In this document: positions 49,816 through 57,021 of the stretch, piece by piece | Numbering within the stretch: the first letter of the stretch is position 1 | How the letters are laid out: every line of letters starts with the position of its first letter | NCBI RefSeq assembly: GCF_046348265.1 | Contig: NZ_JAXMEO010000006.1 | Reading direction: 5' to 3' (one strand) | Source: Pelomonas sp937871895 | GTDB lineage: Bacteria > Pseudomonadota > Gammaproteobacteria > Burkholderiales > Burkholderiaceae_C | Length of the DNA stretch: 64,000 bases | Notes under the pieces: generated by a model | Seen by the model: the letters and a program-made list of their open reading frames with translations, nothing else | The model's database searches: none | Told to the model about the DNA's origin: nothing | Program-made: the position numbers and the translations under genes

Positions 49816-51105
49816 TCAGTGCAAGAGCTGAGAAATCTCCAGCATCGGCTTGAGCCCGGATCCGAACCGCGCCATCGCCTCCCGATGCTGTTGAAGTTGG
49901 CTGTAGGGCAAGTAACGGATGCCCAGCTCCGAGACGCGAGAGAACGCCGGGCGCCGGAGTTGCTGTTGGACGTCATCGCGTCGGCTATCCGGCGCAACGA
50001 GAAAGAGCGTGCTGCCGGCGCCGACCGTCGTGCCGAGCGCCAGGTCCAGCATTCGGACGATGCCGGAGTAGATCGAGGTGGAGTGTTCGACCTCGAAGGC
50101 GGCGTGAACCTGGTCGCTGTTTCGCTCAAGCCAGACCACGTCGATCAGTCTTACCGTTTCGGCACCGTTGCCGGCCGACGGCGTGAAGTCGGAAATGCAG
50201 CCGTCCCCCAGCTGGCCGCCGCCATACGCACGGCCGCGGTCATTGCTGGCGATCCAGACGTCAAAGCCAAGTGCCTTGCCGAGGTCACGCAGCCATCCTT
50301 GAATCTGCGTGTGAGTGGTGTCGCTCTCGCGCTCGGCGGCCCACTGCTTTTGCAACGCTGCGGATTCCGCGCGAACCTGGGCGAGGTCTGCCTCCCAGGC
50401 CCTGAGCTGGCTTTCGTCACCTTCCCTTGGCGGCGCCTGGTAGCGACCCGAGCCAATCTCAAAAAGCAGGCCGGCCAGCGCGCCAAGGTCGTTCGACAAC
50501 TGCGTTCGATGCTGCACGTTCAAGCGGATCGCCCCTTCGCGCATTGATAGGTAGTGGTCCCATCGGCCTAGCTTGACGTTGCCGCCGGTGACCGCGTTGT
50601 AGCCCTTCACGATCGCCGTGTTGAAGGGCATGACCAGGGTGGGATGGATGAAGTACAGCAGGTTGGCCACCGCCGGCCCCAGGCCTTTGATCTGCAGGGT
50701 GTCGATACGCTGGATGGCCTCCACCACGGCCTGCGCGGTGTCGCAGCAGTCGCAGGTATGCAGCAACCGGGCAAAAGCGCGCTGGTTCTCGGCGTTCTCG
50801 TAGATGTCCGGGATGCGCAGCTTGGGCTTCCAAAGGAAGGCGTGATCGGCACCCTTGAAGATCTGGCGCTGCTCGGCGACCGAGCCCACGACCGTCTCCA
50901 GTGATGAGCCCCGGTAGGCATTGCCGAAGGTGCCTGCTTCGATGTCCTTGACCACTTGGCCGATGCCACGGCGGATCGAGCGGAAGTTCTTGAGTCGCTC
51001 CTCCCACAGGAACCAGCTGTTGAATGTGCTGTGCGGATCGGCCTTCCAATGGTCGATCAGCAGGGCCAGACTGTCTTGCATGCGTTGTGCCTCCCTCGCC
51101 GCCAT
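49816..51105 (-). CDS. Helix-hairpin-helix protein with nuclease-like C-terminal domain
   Basis: 429 residues. Residues about 130-190 contain an HhH-GPD-like segment (IKGLGPAVANLLYFIHPTLV, then MPFNTAIVKGYNAVTGG), as in DNA glycosylases but without an obvious catalytic Lys or Asp. A coiled region (230-265) leads to a C-terminal part with IDVVWL followed by AAFEVEHSTSIYSG, an Asp ... Glu-x-Glu pattern like PD-(D/E)xK nucleases. Probably a DNA-acting enzyme in repair or defence. It stands alone among copper genes. No family name can be given with confidence. Confidence 0.6.
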   Translation of the reverse strand: MAAREAQRMQDSLALLIDHWKADPHSTFNSWFLWEERLKNFRSIRRGIGQVVKDIEAGTFGNAYRGSSLETVVGSVAEQRQIFKGADHAFLWKPKLRIPDIYENAENQRAFARLLHTCDCCDTAQAVVEAIQRIDTLQIKGLGPAVANLLYFIHPTLVMPFNTAIVKGYNAVTGGNVKLGRWDHYLSMREGAIRLNVQHRTQLSNDLGALAGLLFEIGSGRYQAPPREGDESQLRAWEADLAQVRAESAALQKQWAAERESDTTHTQIQGWLRDLGKALGFDVWIASNDRGRAYGGGQLGDGCISDFTPSAGNGAETVRLIDVVWLERNSDQVHAAFEVEHSTSIYSGIVRMLDLALGTTVGAGSTLFLVAPDSRRDDVQQQLRRPAFSRVSELGIRYLPYSQLQQHREAMARFGSGLKPMLEISQLLH

Positions 51106-51439
51106 TGTGGCGGCGACTCGGCTGGTTCGGCATGCTGAACGTCAAGCGCAGCCATGCTGACCGCTGTGCCGGCCGTATGGCGTAGGTCATCCGGTCATCT
51201 GGTCGGTACTCCCCGAGAACGGTTGCTGGTTGACGAAGCGGCCGGATTGGCATGGCACCTGCGGCAATGTCCGGTCCCGTCATTCCCGATGGCCGGCGGC
51301 AGAAATGAAAACGCACCGATCTCTGCCGGTGCGATTCACGCGGCATGGAACGATGCGTCGGTAAGGAGAGGCAGTTGCTCAGGTCAGATCTACATACGGA
51401 TTTCCCTCTGCCTACTGCAGTCCGCCGCTGGAGGCCAGC
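51106..51439. other. Intergenic region with terminator; no gene seen
   Basis: 334 bp between the HhH/nuclease-like gene and cusF. It contains the terminator at 51308-51333 and, presumably, the promoter of the HhH/nuclease-like gene. Short frames have no recognisable content. Confidence 0.5.
51308..51333 (-). terminator. Rho-independent terminator of the periplasmic copper operon
   Basis: Stem CGCACCG / CGGTGCG (51312-51318 and 51327-51333), followed on the minus strand by TTTTCATTTC. Lies 106 bp beyond the cusF stop. Confidence 0.7.
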
Positions 51440-51787
51440 TCACTTGGCCGGCTGCAGGGCCGTCACGGTGAAGGCGCCGTTGACCTTTTCGGCGGTGAAC
51501 TTCACCTTGTCACCTTCCTTGAGGTTGTCCAGCATCTTCGGATCGCCGACCTTGAAGATCATGGTCATGCCCGGCATGGAGAGGTTCTCCAGGGGGCCAT
51601 GGCGAAGGGTCAGCTTGCCCTGGGCCTTGTCGACCTTGCGGACCTCGCCATCGCTTTGCGGTGCGGCTGCCGATGCGCCATGGTGTGCGGCGTGATCCAC
51701 GGCAGAAGCCGCGGGCGCCGATTGCGCGTGGGCGAGGACGGCGGTGGCCGCGAATGCGGTGGCAGCAATGAGGTGGTTGAACTTCAT
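51440..51787 (-). CDS. cusF: CusF-type periplasmic Cu/Ag chaperone
   Basis: 115 residues: signal peptide (LIAATAFAATAVLAHAQ), then EVRKVDKAQGKLTLRHGPLE and LSMPGMTMIFKVGDPKML. The His, Met and Met ligands are visible. The usual Trp position appears as LENLSM rather than KW, a small difference. Last gene of the periplasmic copper operon. Confidence 0.88.
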   Translation of the reverse strand: MKFNHLIAATAFAATAVLAHAQSAPAASAVDHAAHHGASAAAPQSDGEVRKVDKAQGKLTLRHGPLENLSMPGMTMIFKVGDPKMLDNLKEGDKVKFTAEKVNGAFTVTALQPAK

Positions 51788-51798
51788 GAATGGCTCCT

Positions 51799-52257
51799 TC
51801 AGGCTTTGGGGTAGTGGGCGAACACGGACTCACGTCCTTTTCGGTCGATGAGCAATACGTCGTAGGGGTCGCTACGCCCCGGGTACTCCATCCCGGGGGA
51901 GCCGATCGGCATGCCAGGAACGGCAAGGCCAATGGCCGCAGGTCTCGAAGAAAGCAAGCGCTTGATCTCCGCGGCCGGCACATGGCCCTCGACCACGTAG
52001 CCGTCCACGACGCCGGTGTGGCAACTGCCGAACTTATCGGGTAGGCCGAAGCGCTTGCGTGCCTGCGCGATGTCGTCGACTTCCACGACCCTCACGGAGA
52101 AGCCGGCTGCCTTCAGGTGGTCGACCCAAGCGCCGCAGCAGCCGCAGGTCGGACTCTTGTAGACGTCCACGGGAGGCAGGCTGGCAGCGGCGAGTGCCGG
52201 CAGCGCAAGCGACACGGCACCAGCGGCGAGTGCCGTCAGTGCAAAGCGGCGCTTCAC
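51799..52257 (-). CDS. DUF411 metal-binding periplasmic protein
   Basis: 152 residues with a signal peptide (LTALAAGAVSLALPALAAAS) and the family motif YKSPTCGCCGAWVDHLKAAG, then CHTGVVDGYVVEGHVP and GLAVPGMPIGSPGME. Thioredoxin-like fold expected, copper-associated. It overlaps the upstream cupredoxin gene by 4 bp (ATGA). Confidence 0.9.
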   Translation of the reverse strand: MKRRFALTALAAGAVSLALPALAAASLPPVDVYKSPTCGCCGAWVDHLKAAGFSVRVVEVDDIAQARKRFGLPDKFGSCHTGVVDGYVVEGHVPAAEIKRLLSSRPAAIGLAVPGMPIGSPGMEYPGRSDPYDVLLIDRKGRESVFAHYPKA

Positions 52258-52745
52258 TTGACCGTCACCTTGCCGACCATGCCGGCTTCAAAGTGCCCCG
52301 GCTGCAGACAGGCGAATTGGAACTCGCCAGCCTTGGTGAACTGCCAGACGATTTCGCCACTCTTGCCAGGCTTGACGTGAGCCATGTTCGGGTCCGAGTG
52401 TTCCATGTCCGGGAACTTCTTCATCAACTCGGCGTGCTCAGCAATCGCCTTCTTGGTGCCGAGCACCATCTCGTGAAGGACCTGGCCGCCGTTGTGCACA
52501 ACGAACTTGACGGTCTCACCGCGCTTGACGGTCACGTCAGCGGGTGTGAACCGCATGCTGTCGGCCATGTCGACCTTGATCGTGCGTGCGACCTTCTTGG
52601 GGTTGCCTTCCTGGCCAAAGTCGGTGGCCTCCACCTTGGCCGGGTCGAACTTGCGCGGCTTGGCGTGCTCCTCATCACCGTGGGCGATGGCGGCTGATGA
52701 TGCGGCGACGAGCGCGGCCAGTGTCAAAACGTGTAGCTTCTTCAT
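52254..52745 (-). CDS. Periplasmic cupredoxin (CopI-like)
   Basis: 163 residues from the ATG at 52743-52745. Signal peptide (VLTLAALVAASSAAIAHG), then a cupredoxin fold with VHNGGQVLHEMVLG (first His), a Met/Asp-rich insertion (KKFPDMEHSDPNMAHVKPG) and the C-terminal copper loop FACLQPGHFEAGM (Cys, His, Met). Type-1-like copper protein found in copper tolerance operons. Confidence 0.88.
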   Translation of the reverse strand: MKKLHVLTLAALVAASSAAIAHGDEEHAKPRKFDPAKVEATDFGQEGNPKKVARTIKVDMADSMRFTPADVTVKRGETVKFVVHNGGQVLHEMVLGTKKAIAEHAELMKKFPDMEHSDPNMAHVKPGKSGEIVWQFTKAGEFQFACLQPGHFEAGMVGKVTVK

Positions 52746-52756
52746 TCGTGTTTCCT

Positions 52757-54124
52757 TCAGTGGCCTTGGTGTCCGCTGGGCTTGCGGACTTGCAGGGGTT
52801 TGGTGTCGCTCTTGGGCGCAGCGGCGCGCGCCGGCTCCGGCATGTCGGCGGTGTATTCGTTGGCCAGCGTGCCCGCGGGGTGCTTGTAGGGACCGGGGTC
52901 GGTGTAGTCGCCGCGCTTGACGTCGTCGCGCACCTTCACAACGCTGAACATGCCGCCCATGCCGACCGGACCGAACGGGCCTGTGCCAGTCATCATCGGC
53001 AGCGTGTTGTCCGGGATGGGCATCTCCATCTCGGCCATGTCGTGCATGCCCTTGTCGCCCATCACCATGTAGTCGGGAACCAGCTTGGTGATCTTCTTGG
53101 CGACCTCGGTGTGGTCGACACCGATCATGGTCGGGACGTTGTGCCCCATCGCGTTCATGGTGTGGTGGCTCTTGTGGCAGTGGATGGCCCAGTCGCCAGC
53201 GACAGCGTCGAACTCGAACGCGCGCATCTGGCCCACGGCGACGTCGGTCGTGACCTCGGGCCAACGGGCGCTTTTGGGCACCCAGCCACCATCCGTGCCG
53301 GTCACCTCGAAGTGGGGGCCATGCATGTGGATCGGGTGGTTGGTCATCGTCAGGTTGCCAACCCGGATGCGCACCCGCTCGCCTGTGCGTGCAACGAAGG
53401 GGTCGATGCCGGGGAAGGCTCGGCTGTTCCACGTCCAAAGATTGAAGTCGAGCATCGTGTTCACACGTGGCGTGGCGCTGCCCGGCTCGATGTCATAGGC
53501 GTTCAGGATGAAGCCGTAGTCGCGATCGACGCGGTACTGCTTCGGGTCCTTGGGGTGGATGATGAACAAGCCCATCATCCCCATGGCCATCTGCGTCATC
53601 TCGTCGGCATGCGGGTGGTACATGTGCGTGCCCGGGCGCTGCAGCACGAACTCGTACATGAAGGTCTTGCCCACGGCGATAGGCGGTTGAGTCAACCCCG
53701 TCACGCCGTCCATGCCCGAGGGCAGCAAGATGCCGTGCCAGTGCACGCTCGTCACTTCAGGCAGCTTGTTGGTGACGAAGATGCGTACCCGGTCGCCTTC
53801 GACGGCCTCGATCGTCGGACCGGGACTGGAGCCGTTGTAGCCCCAGAGGTTGGCGTTCATGCCGGGGGCAATCTCGCGCACCACCGGCTCGGCCACCAGG
53901 TGGAACTCCTTGACGCCATCCTTCATGCGCCAGGGGAGTGACCAGCCATTGAGGGTCACCAGTGGATTGAACGGACGGCCATTCGGCGGTGAAGGTGGGA
54001 CCTGCGTGTTCGCAGCCGTCTGAATGACGGCTTCGGGTAGCGAGGCCGCGCCCACGCGGCTGACGGCAGCGGCGCCCAGGAAGGTGGCGCCAGCTGCCCT
54101 GAAAAATGTTCTGCGGTTGGTCAT
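52757..54124 (-). CDS. Multicopper oxidase (CopA-type, Tat-exported)
   Basis: 455 residues. Twin-arginine signal (NRRTFFRAAGATFLGAAAV). Copper motifs: SVHWHGI, MYHPHADEM, HPIHMHGPHFE and WAIHCHKSHHTMNAMGHN. The last motif, with HCHKSHH in place of HCHLxxH, and the Met-rich C-terminal half (MGDKGMHDMAEMEM) are notable. It probably oxidises Cu(I) to the less toxic Cu(II) in the periplasm. Follows the TolC-type gene by 11 bp. Confidence 0.9.
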   Translation of the reverse strand: MTNRRTFFRAAGATFLGAAAVSRVGAASLPEAVIQTAANTQVPPSPPNGRPFNPLVTLNGWSLPWRMKDGVKEFHLVAEPVVREIAPGMNANLWGYNGSSPGPTIEAVEGDRVRIFVTNKLPEVTSVHWHGILLPSGMDGVTGLTQPPIAVGKTFMYEFVLQRPGTHMYHPHADEMTQMAMGMMGLFIIHPKDPKQYRVDRDYGFILNAYDIEPGSATPRVNTMLDFNLWTWNSRAFPGIDPFVARTGERVRIRVGNLTMTNHPIHMHGPHFEVTGTDGGWVPKSARWPEVTTDVAVGQMRAFEFDAVAGDWAIHCHKSHHTMNAMGHNVPTMIGVDHTEVAKKITKLVPDYMVMGDKGMHDMAEMEMPIPDNTLPMMTGTGPFGPVGMGGMFSVVKVRDDVKRGDYTDPGPYKHPAGTLANEYTADMPEPARAAAPKSDTKPLQVRKPSGHQGH

Positions 54125-54135
54125 GTCGGGGTCTT

Positions 54136-55533
54136 TCAGTGGCCGGCGGGCTCGGCGCCTGCGCTCTTGGCAGGGCCTTTGGCGGCGCTGCCGCCCGGTG
54201 AGCGGCCGGTCAACGCGGTCTGCAAGTTGGTCTCGGCAATCCAGTAGTCACGCTGGGCTTCGATGGCAGCAGTGACGGTCATCACCTGGTCGCGGGCATC
54301 GGCGAGAAGCTCGAAGACGCTGGACAGCATCCCGTTGTAGCGGAGCAGGTTTTCGTCCGAGATCCGCTTGCGAAGGGGAACGACCTCGTCGCGATAGTGC
54401 CTGGCCAGGTCGAAAGCCGTCCGGTAGGCAGAGTAGGACTCCCGCACTTCCGATCGTGCGTTGATGGCGACCTCTGCGGTCCGGTGGACCGCCTGCATGT
54501 AGAGCGCCTCAGCCCGGGCCATGCGCGTCGCGCCGAAGTCGAACAGCGGAAGCTCCAACTGGATCTCGTAGCCGTTTTGGCGCGCCTCGCCGGTCTGGCT
54601 TTTATTCGTGTAGCCGGCCTCCAGGACATTGATGAAGCGGGTGCCCCGCGTCAGGCCGAGCGACTTGGCTGTGGCCTGAGCGCTGCGCTTGGCCATCTGC
54701 ACGTCCAGGCGCTTGTCGATGGCGGTCTGTTCGGCGTCCCTCGGCTCGATATGCAACTTAGGCAGGTCGGGCAGATGCTCGGGCAGCTTGAAGGCGAGCT
54801 GGTCACCCGACAGGCCAAGCGCCCGCACCAGCCTCTCGCGCTCTGCAACCGCCTGATGGCGGGCCCGCGCGAGATTGCTCGTCGCGTCGGCATAAAAGGC
54901 CTGCTCGCGCATCTGGGCAAGCTTGCTGAAGTTGCCTGCCTGCAGCATCCGGCGCGCCAGGTCGTTGGACGCGTCGGCTGCGTCCTTGACCTGCTCGTAG
55001 TAGCCCACGAGGTCCTGTGCTGCAACCGCACTGAAGAACGCCTTGCGTGCTTCAGCGGCCACACCGACAGCGTCAAATGCGGCCTGGTACTGTGCCTGCT
55101 CGAGTTGCCTCTGCGCCACTTCGCTTGCGAAGGGCAATGTCAACAGGCCGAGGACGTCGAACACAACGGACCGGTCGATCTCCGTCACGCCGTGCCCGCT
55201 GAGTCGGCCGAAGGAAAAGGTCGGGTTGGCCAGCCGGCCAGCACGCACCCGGTCAGCTTCGGCGATGCCCAGCTCCGAAAAGCTTGCCTGCAGGCCCCAG
55301 TTGTTCAACAGCGCAATCTCGACGGCGCTGTCCGCCGTCAAGGGCTGCTTGAGCAACTCGGCGACGCGGCCGCTGGCGGTATCCACGTCAGACTCGGACC
55401 GTTGAAGGGTGACGCTCTGGCCCGTGCGCTCCTTCGTCAGTTCGGACACCTTGCCCGCCCCGCCATCGGGCGAAAACGACGCACAGCCTGCAAGCAGGAG
55501 GGCCGCCGACGCGGCGGAGGTCAGCTTCATCAT
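54136..55533 (-). CDS. TolC-family outer-membrane lipoprotein of the copper operon
   Basis: 465 residues with a lipoprotein signal (ASAALLLAGCASFSP) and two outer-membrane-factor repeats (AVEIALLNNWGLQASFSELG; YNGMLSSVFELLADARDQVM). Commonly linked to the multicopper oxidase in copper islands. No inner-membrane pump is directly adjacent. It overlaps the upstream small gene by 4 bp. Confidence 0.88.
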   Translation of the reverse strand: MMKLTSAASAALLLAGCASFSPDGGAGKVSELTKERTGQSVTLQRSESDVDTASGRVAELLKQPLTADSAVEIALLNNWGLQASFSELGIAEADRVRAGRLANPTFSFGRLSGHGVTEIDRSVVFDVLGLLTLPFASEVAQRQLEQAQYQAAFDAVGVAAEARKAFFSAVAAQDLVGYYEQVKDAADASNDLARRMLQAGNFSKLAQMREQAFYADATSNLARARHQAVAERERLVRALGLSGDQLAFKLPEHLPDLPKLHIEPRDAEQTAIDKRLDVQMAKRSAQATAKSLGLTRGTRFINVLEAGYTNKSQTGEARQNGYEIQLELPLFDFGATRMARAEALYMQAVHRTAEVAINARSEVRESYSAYRTAFDLARHYRDEVVPLRKRISDENLLRYNGMLSSVFELLADARDQVMTVTAAIEAQRDYWIAETNLQTALTGRSPGGSAAKGPAKSAGAEPAGH

Positions 55534-55868
55534 TGCTTGCCTCCATGCTGGTGGTGCGCGCCGTGCGGCATGACAGGCTTTGACGCGCTGGGCGCTGGGG
55601 CCGACGCGGCGGCCGGCATGGCTGGCATAGCGTGTCCAGCATGCCCGCTGCCGCCGGCGGCCTGTGCACGCAAGGCGTCATTGAGGGCGCGCCAGTCGCC
55701 CGGGCTGGCGTCCTGCCAGGGCTTGTAGTCGGCAAAGGCGGACTGGTAGCGCAGCGCGGGCGCTGATGCCTTCGCCGCTGCCGGGTCAGCTCGACCCGTC
55801 TGGCCGACCGCAAGCAGCGGCAGGCACAGCACCGCCGCAGGCAGCAGCCTGAAGAAGATGTTGTTCAT
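55530..55868 (-). CDS. Small periplasmic Met/His-rich protein
   Basis: 112 residues: signal peptide (LLPAAVLCLPLLAVGQ), the conserved-looking YQSAFADYKPWQDASPGDW, and a C-terminal tail with HAGHAMPAMPAA and MPHGAHHQHGGKQ. Probably binds copper. Coupled to the TolC-type gene. Confidence 0.75.
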   Translation of the reverse strand: MNNIFFRLLPAAVLCLPLLAVGQTGRADPAAAKASAPALRYQSAFADYKPWQDASPGDWRALNDALRAQAAGGSGHAGHAMPAMPAAASAPAPSASKPVMPHGAHHQHGGKQ

Positions 55869-55984
55869 TGTTTGAGACCATTTGGTTCATCGGCTCGGCA
55901 TCGCCATAGCCAAGGGACTCTCGCGCGCCGGCCGCCTGGCGGACGCACGAGCCCAATCAGACCTCCCTCGGAGGCCCTGATGGG

Positions 55985-56386
55985 TCAGATGGTTCGGGGA
56001 GGACGTTCCTGGCCGTCCGAGAGGAAGCTCGGCGCCGGTGTGGAGAAGTCCGGGAACCTGACGCTGGGAAGCGCTGCAGGCTCAGGCAACCTGGGAGCGT
56101 CGCTCACCAAGGGCGTCAGAGAGCAGAAGGCCGAGCACATGTTGCACTTGTTCCCGGCACCGTGGTCGTGGCCCTCATGCTGACCGGCGCCTTCGTGGTC
56201 GTGCGCCGCCGCATGATGGTCATGCGCCGCCTCATGCGAGCCGGCGTGGTCATCGTGCTCGCCGATAGGCAACTCGCTCTGCATGCCAAAGCCGCCCACC
56301 TCGCAAAGCATGGACGCCGCCACCGCACCCCGGATCGGGAGCAGGATGGCCATCAGCAGCAGGAAGCAGATTCGAACGGTTTTCAC
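55985..56386 (-). CDS. Secreted His-rich protein with CxxCxxxC cluster (DUF2946-like)
   Basis: 133 residues with a signal peptide (ICFLLLMAILLPIRGAVAAS), a His/Asp/Glu-rich block (about 43-77) and NKCNMCSAFCSLTPL. Likely periplasmic copper binding. First gene of the operon running to cusF, with a perfect CueR-type dyad in front of it. Confidence 0.7.
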   Translation of the reverse strand: MKTVRICFLLLMAILLPIRGAVAASMLCEVGGFGMQSELPIGEHDDHAGSHEAAHDHHAAAHDHEGAGQHEGHDHGAGNKCNMCSAFCSLTPLVSDAPRLPEPAALPSVRFPDFSTPAPSFLSDGQERPPRTI

Positions 56387-56444
56387 GGTCAGAGCGAAGG
56401 TGGCGGTAGGCGCCTAGTCTCTCCAGGCACTTTCGGCCTCAATC

Positions 56445-56480
56445 AACATCTTAAACCTTGTCACTGTGACAAGGTCAAGG
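56445..56480 (-). promoter_or_regulatory. CueR-type promoter of the periplasmic copper operon
   Basis: ACCTTGTCACTGTGACAAGGT at 56455-56475 is a perfect dyad. On the minus strand it lies between TTGACC (-35) and TTTAAGAT (-10), with the long spacer of MerR-family promoters. CueR is encoded next door. Confidence 0.8.
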
Positions 56481-56524
56481 GTGAGTAGCGCTTGGTTTCA
56501 TCATCGGGCGGTCCACTCGTACCC

Positions 56525-56995
56525 CTAGCTTGCCTTCTGAGCGTGACGACCTGGCCGCAGGCCTGCGGTCTTGCCATGGGCGACGTGCGGGACTTCAGGT
56601 GTCTCTTGAGCGAGCGTCTCGATGATGGGGCAATCCGGACGGTCATCGCCGTGGCAGCAGTGGACCAGGTGCTCAAGGGTGGCCTTCATGGCCTGCAGTT
56701 CCTTGAGCTTCTCGTCTAGCTCCACGATGTGGGCCTGAGCCAATGCCCGGACCTGGCGACTCGGGCGCTTGCGGTTTTGCCACAAGCCGAGCAGTTCGCG
56801 GATCTGCTCGATGGAGAAGCCCAGGTCGCGCGACTGGCGGATGAACCGCAGCGTGGTGACCTCTTTGTCGGTGTACTGCCGATACCCCGACTCAGTCCGT
56901 GCGGCTTCCGGGAACAGCCCGACGCTTTCGTAGTGCCGGATCATCTTGGCCGACACGCCCGAGGCCTTGGCCGCTTCGCCGATATTCATGCTCAT
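56525..56995 (-). CDS. cueR: CueR-type Cu(I)-responsive MerR-family activator
   Basis: 156 residues from the ATG at 56993-56995. N-terminal MNIGEAAKASGVSAKMIRHYE and ESGYRQYTDKEV, dimerisation helix, and the CueR metal loop HCCHGDDRPDCPII with the two Cys ligands for Cu(I)/Ag(I). A His/basic tail follows. It lies 26 bp after copA, so it is in the same operon and controls itself. Confidence 0.93.
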   Translation of the reverse strand: MSMNIGEAAKASGVSAKMIRHYESVGLFPEAARTESGYRQYTDKEVTTLRFIRQSRDLGFSIEQIRELLGLWQNRKRPSRQVRALAQAHIVELDEKLKELQAMKATLEHLVHCCHGDDRPDCPIIETLAQETPEVPHVAHGKTAGLRPGRHAQKAS

Positions 56996-57021
56996 GTCTG
57001 TGGTCCTTGTCTGGTCGGGAT

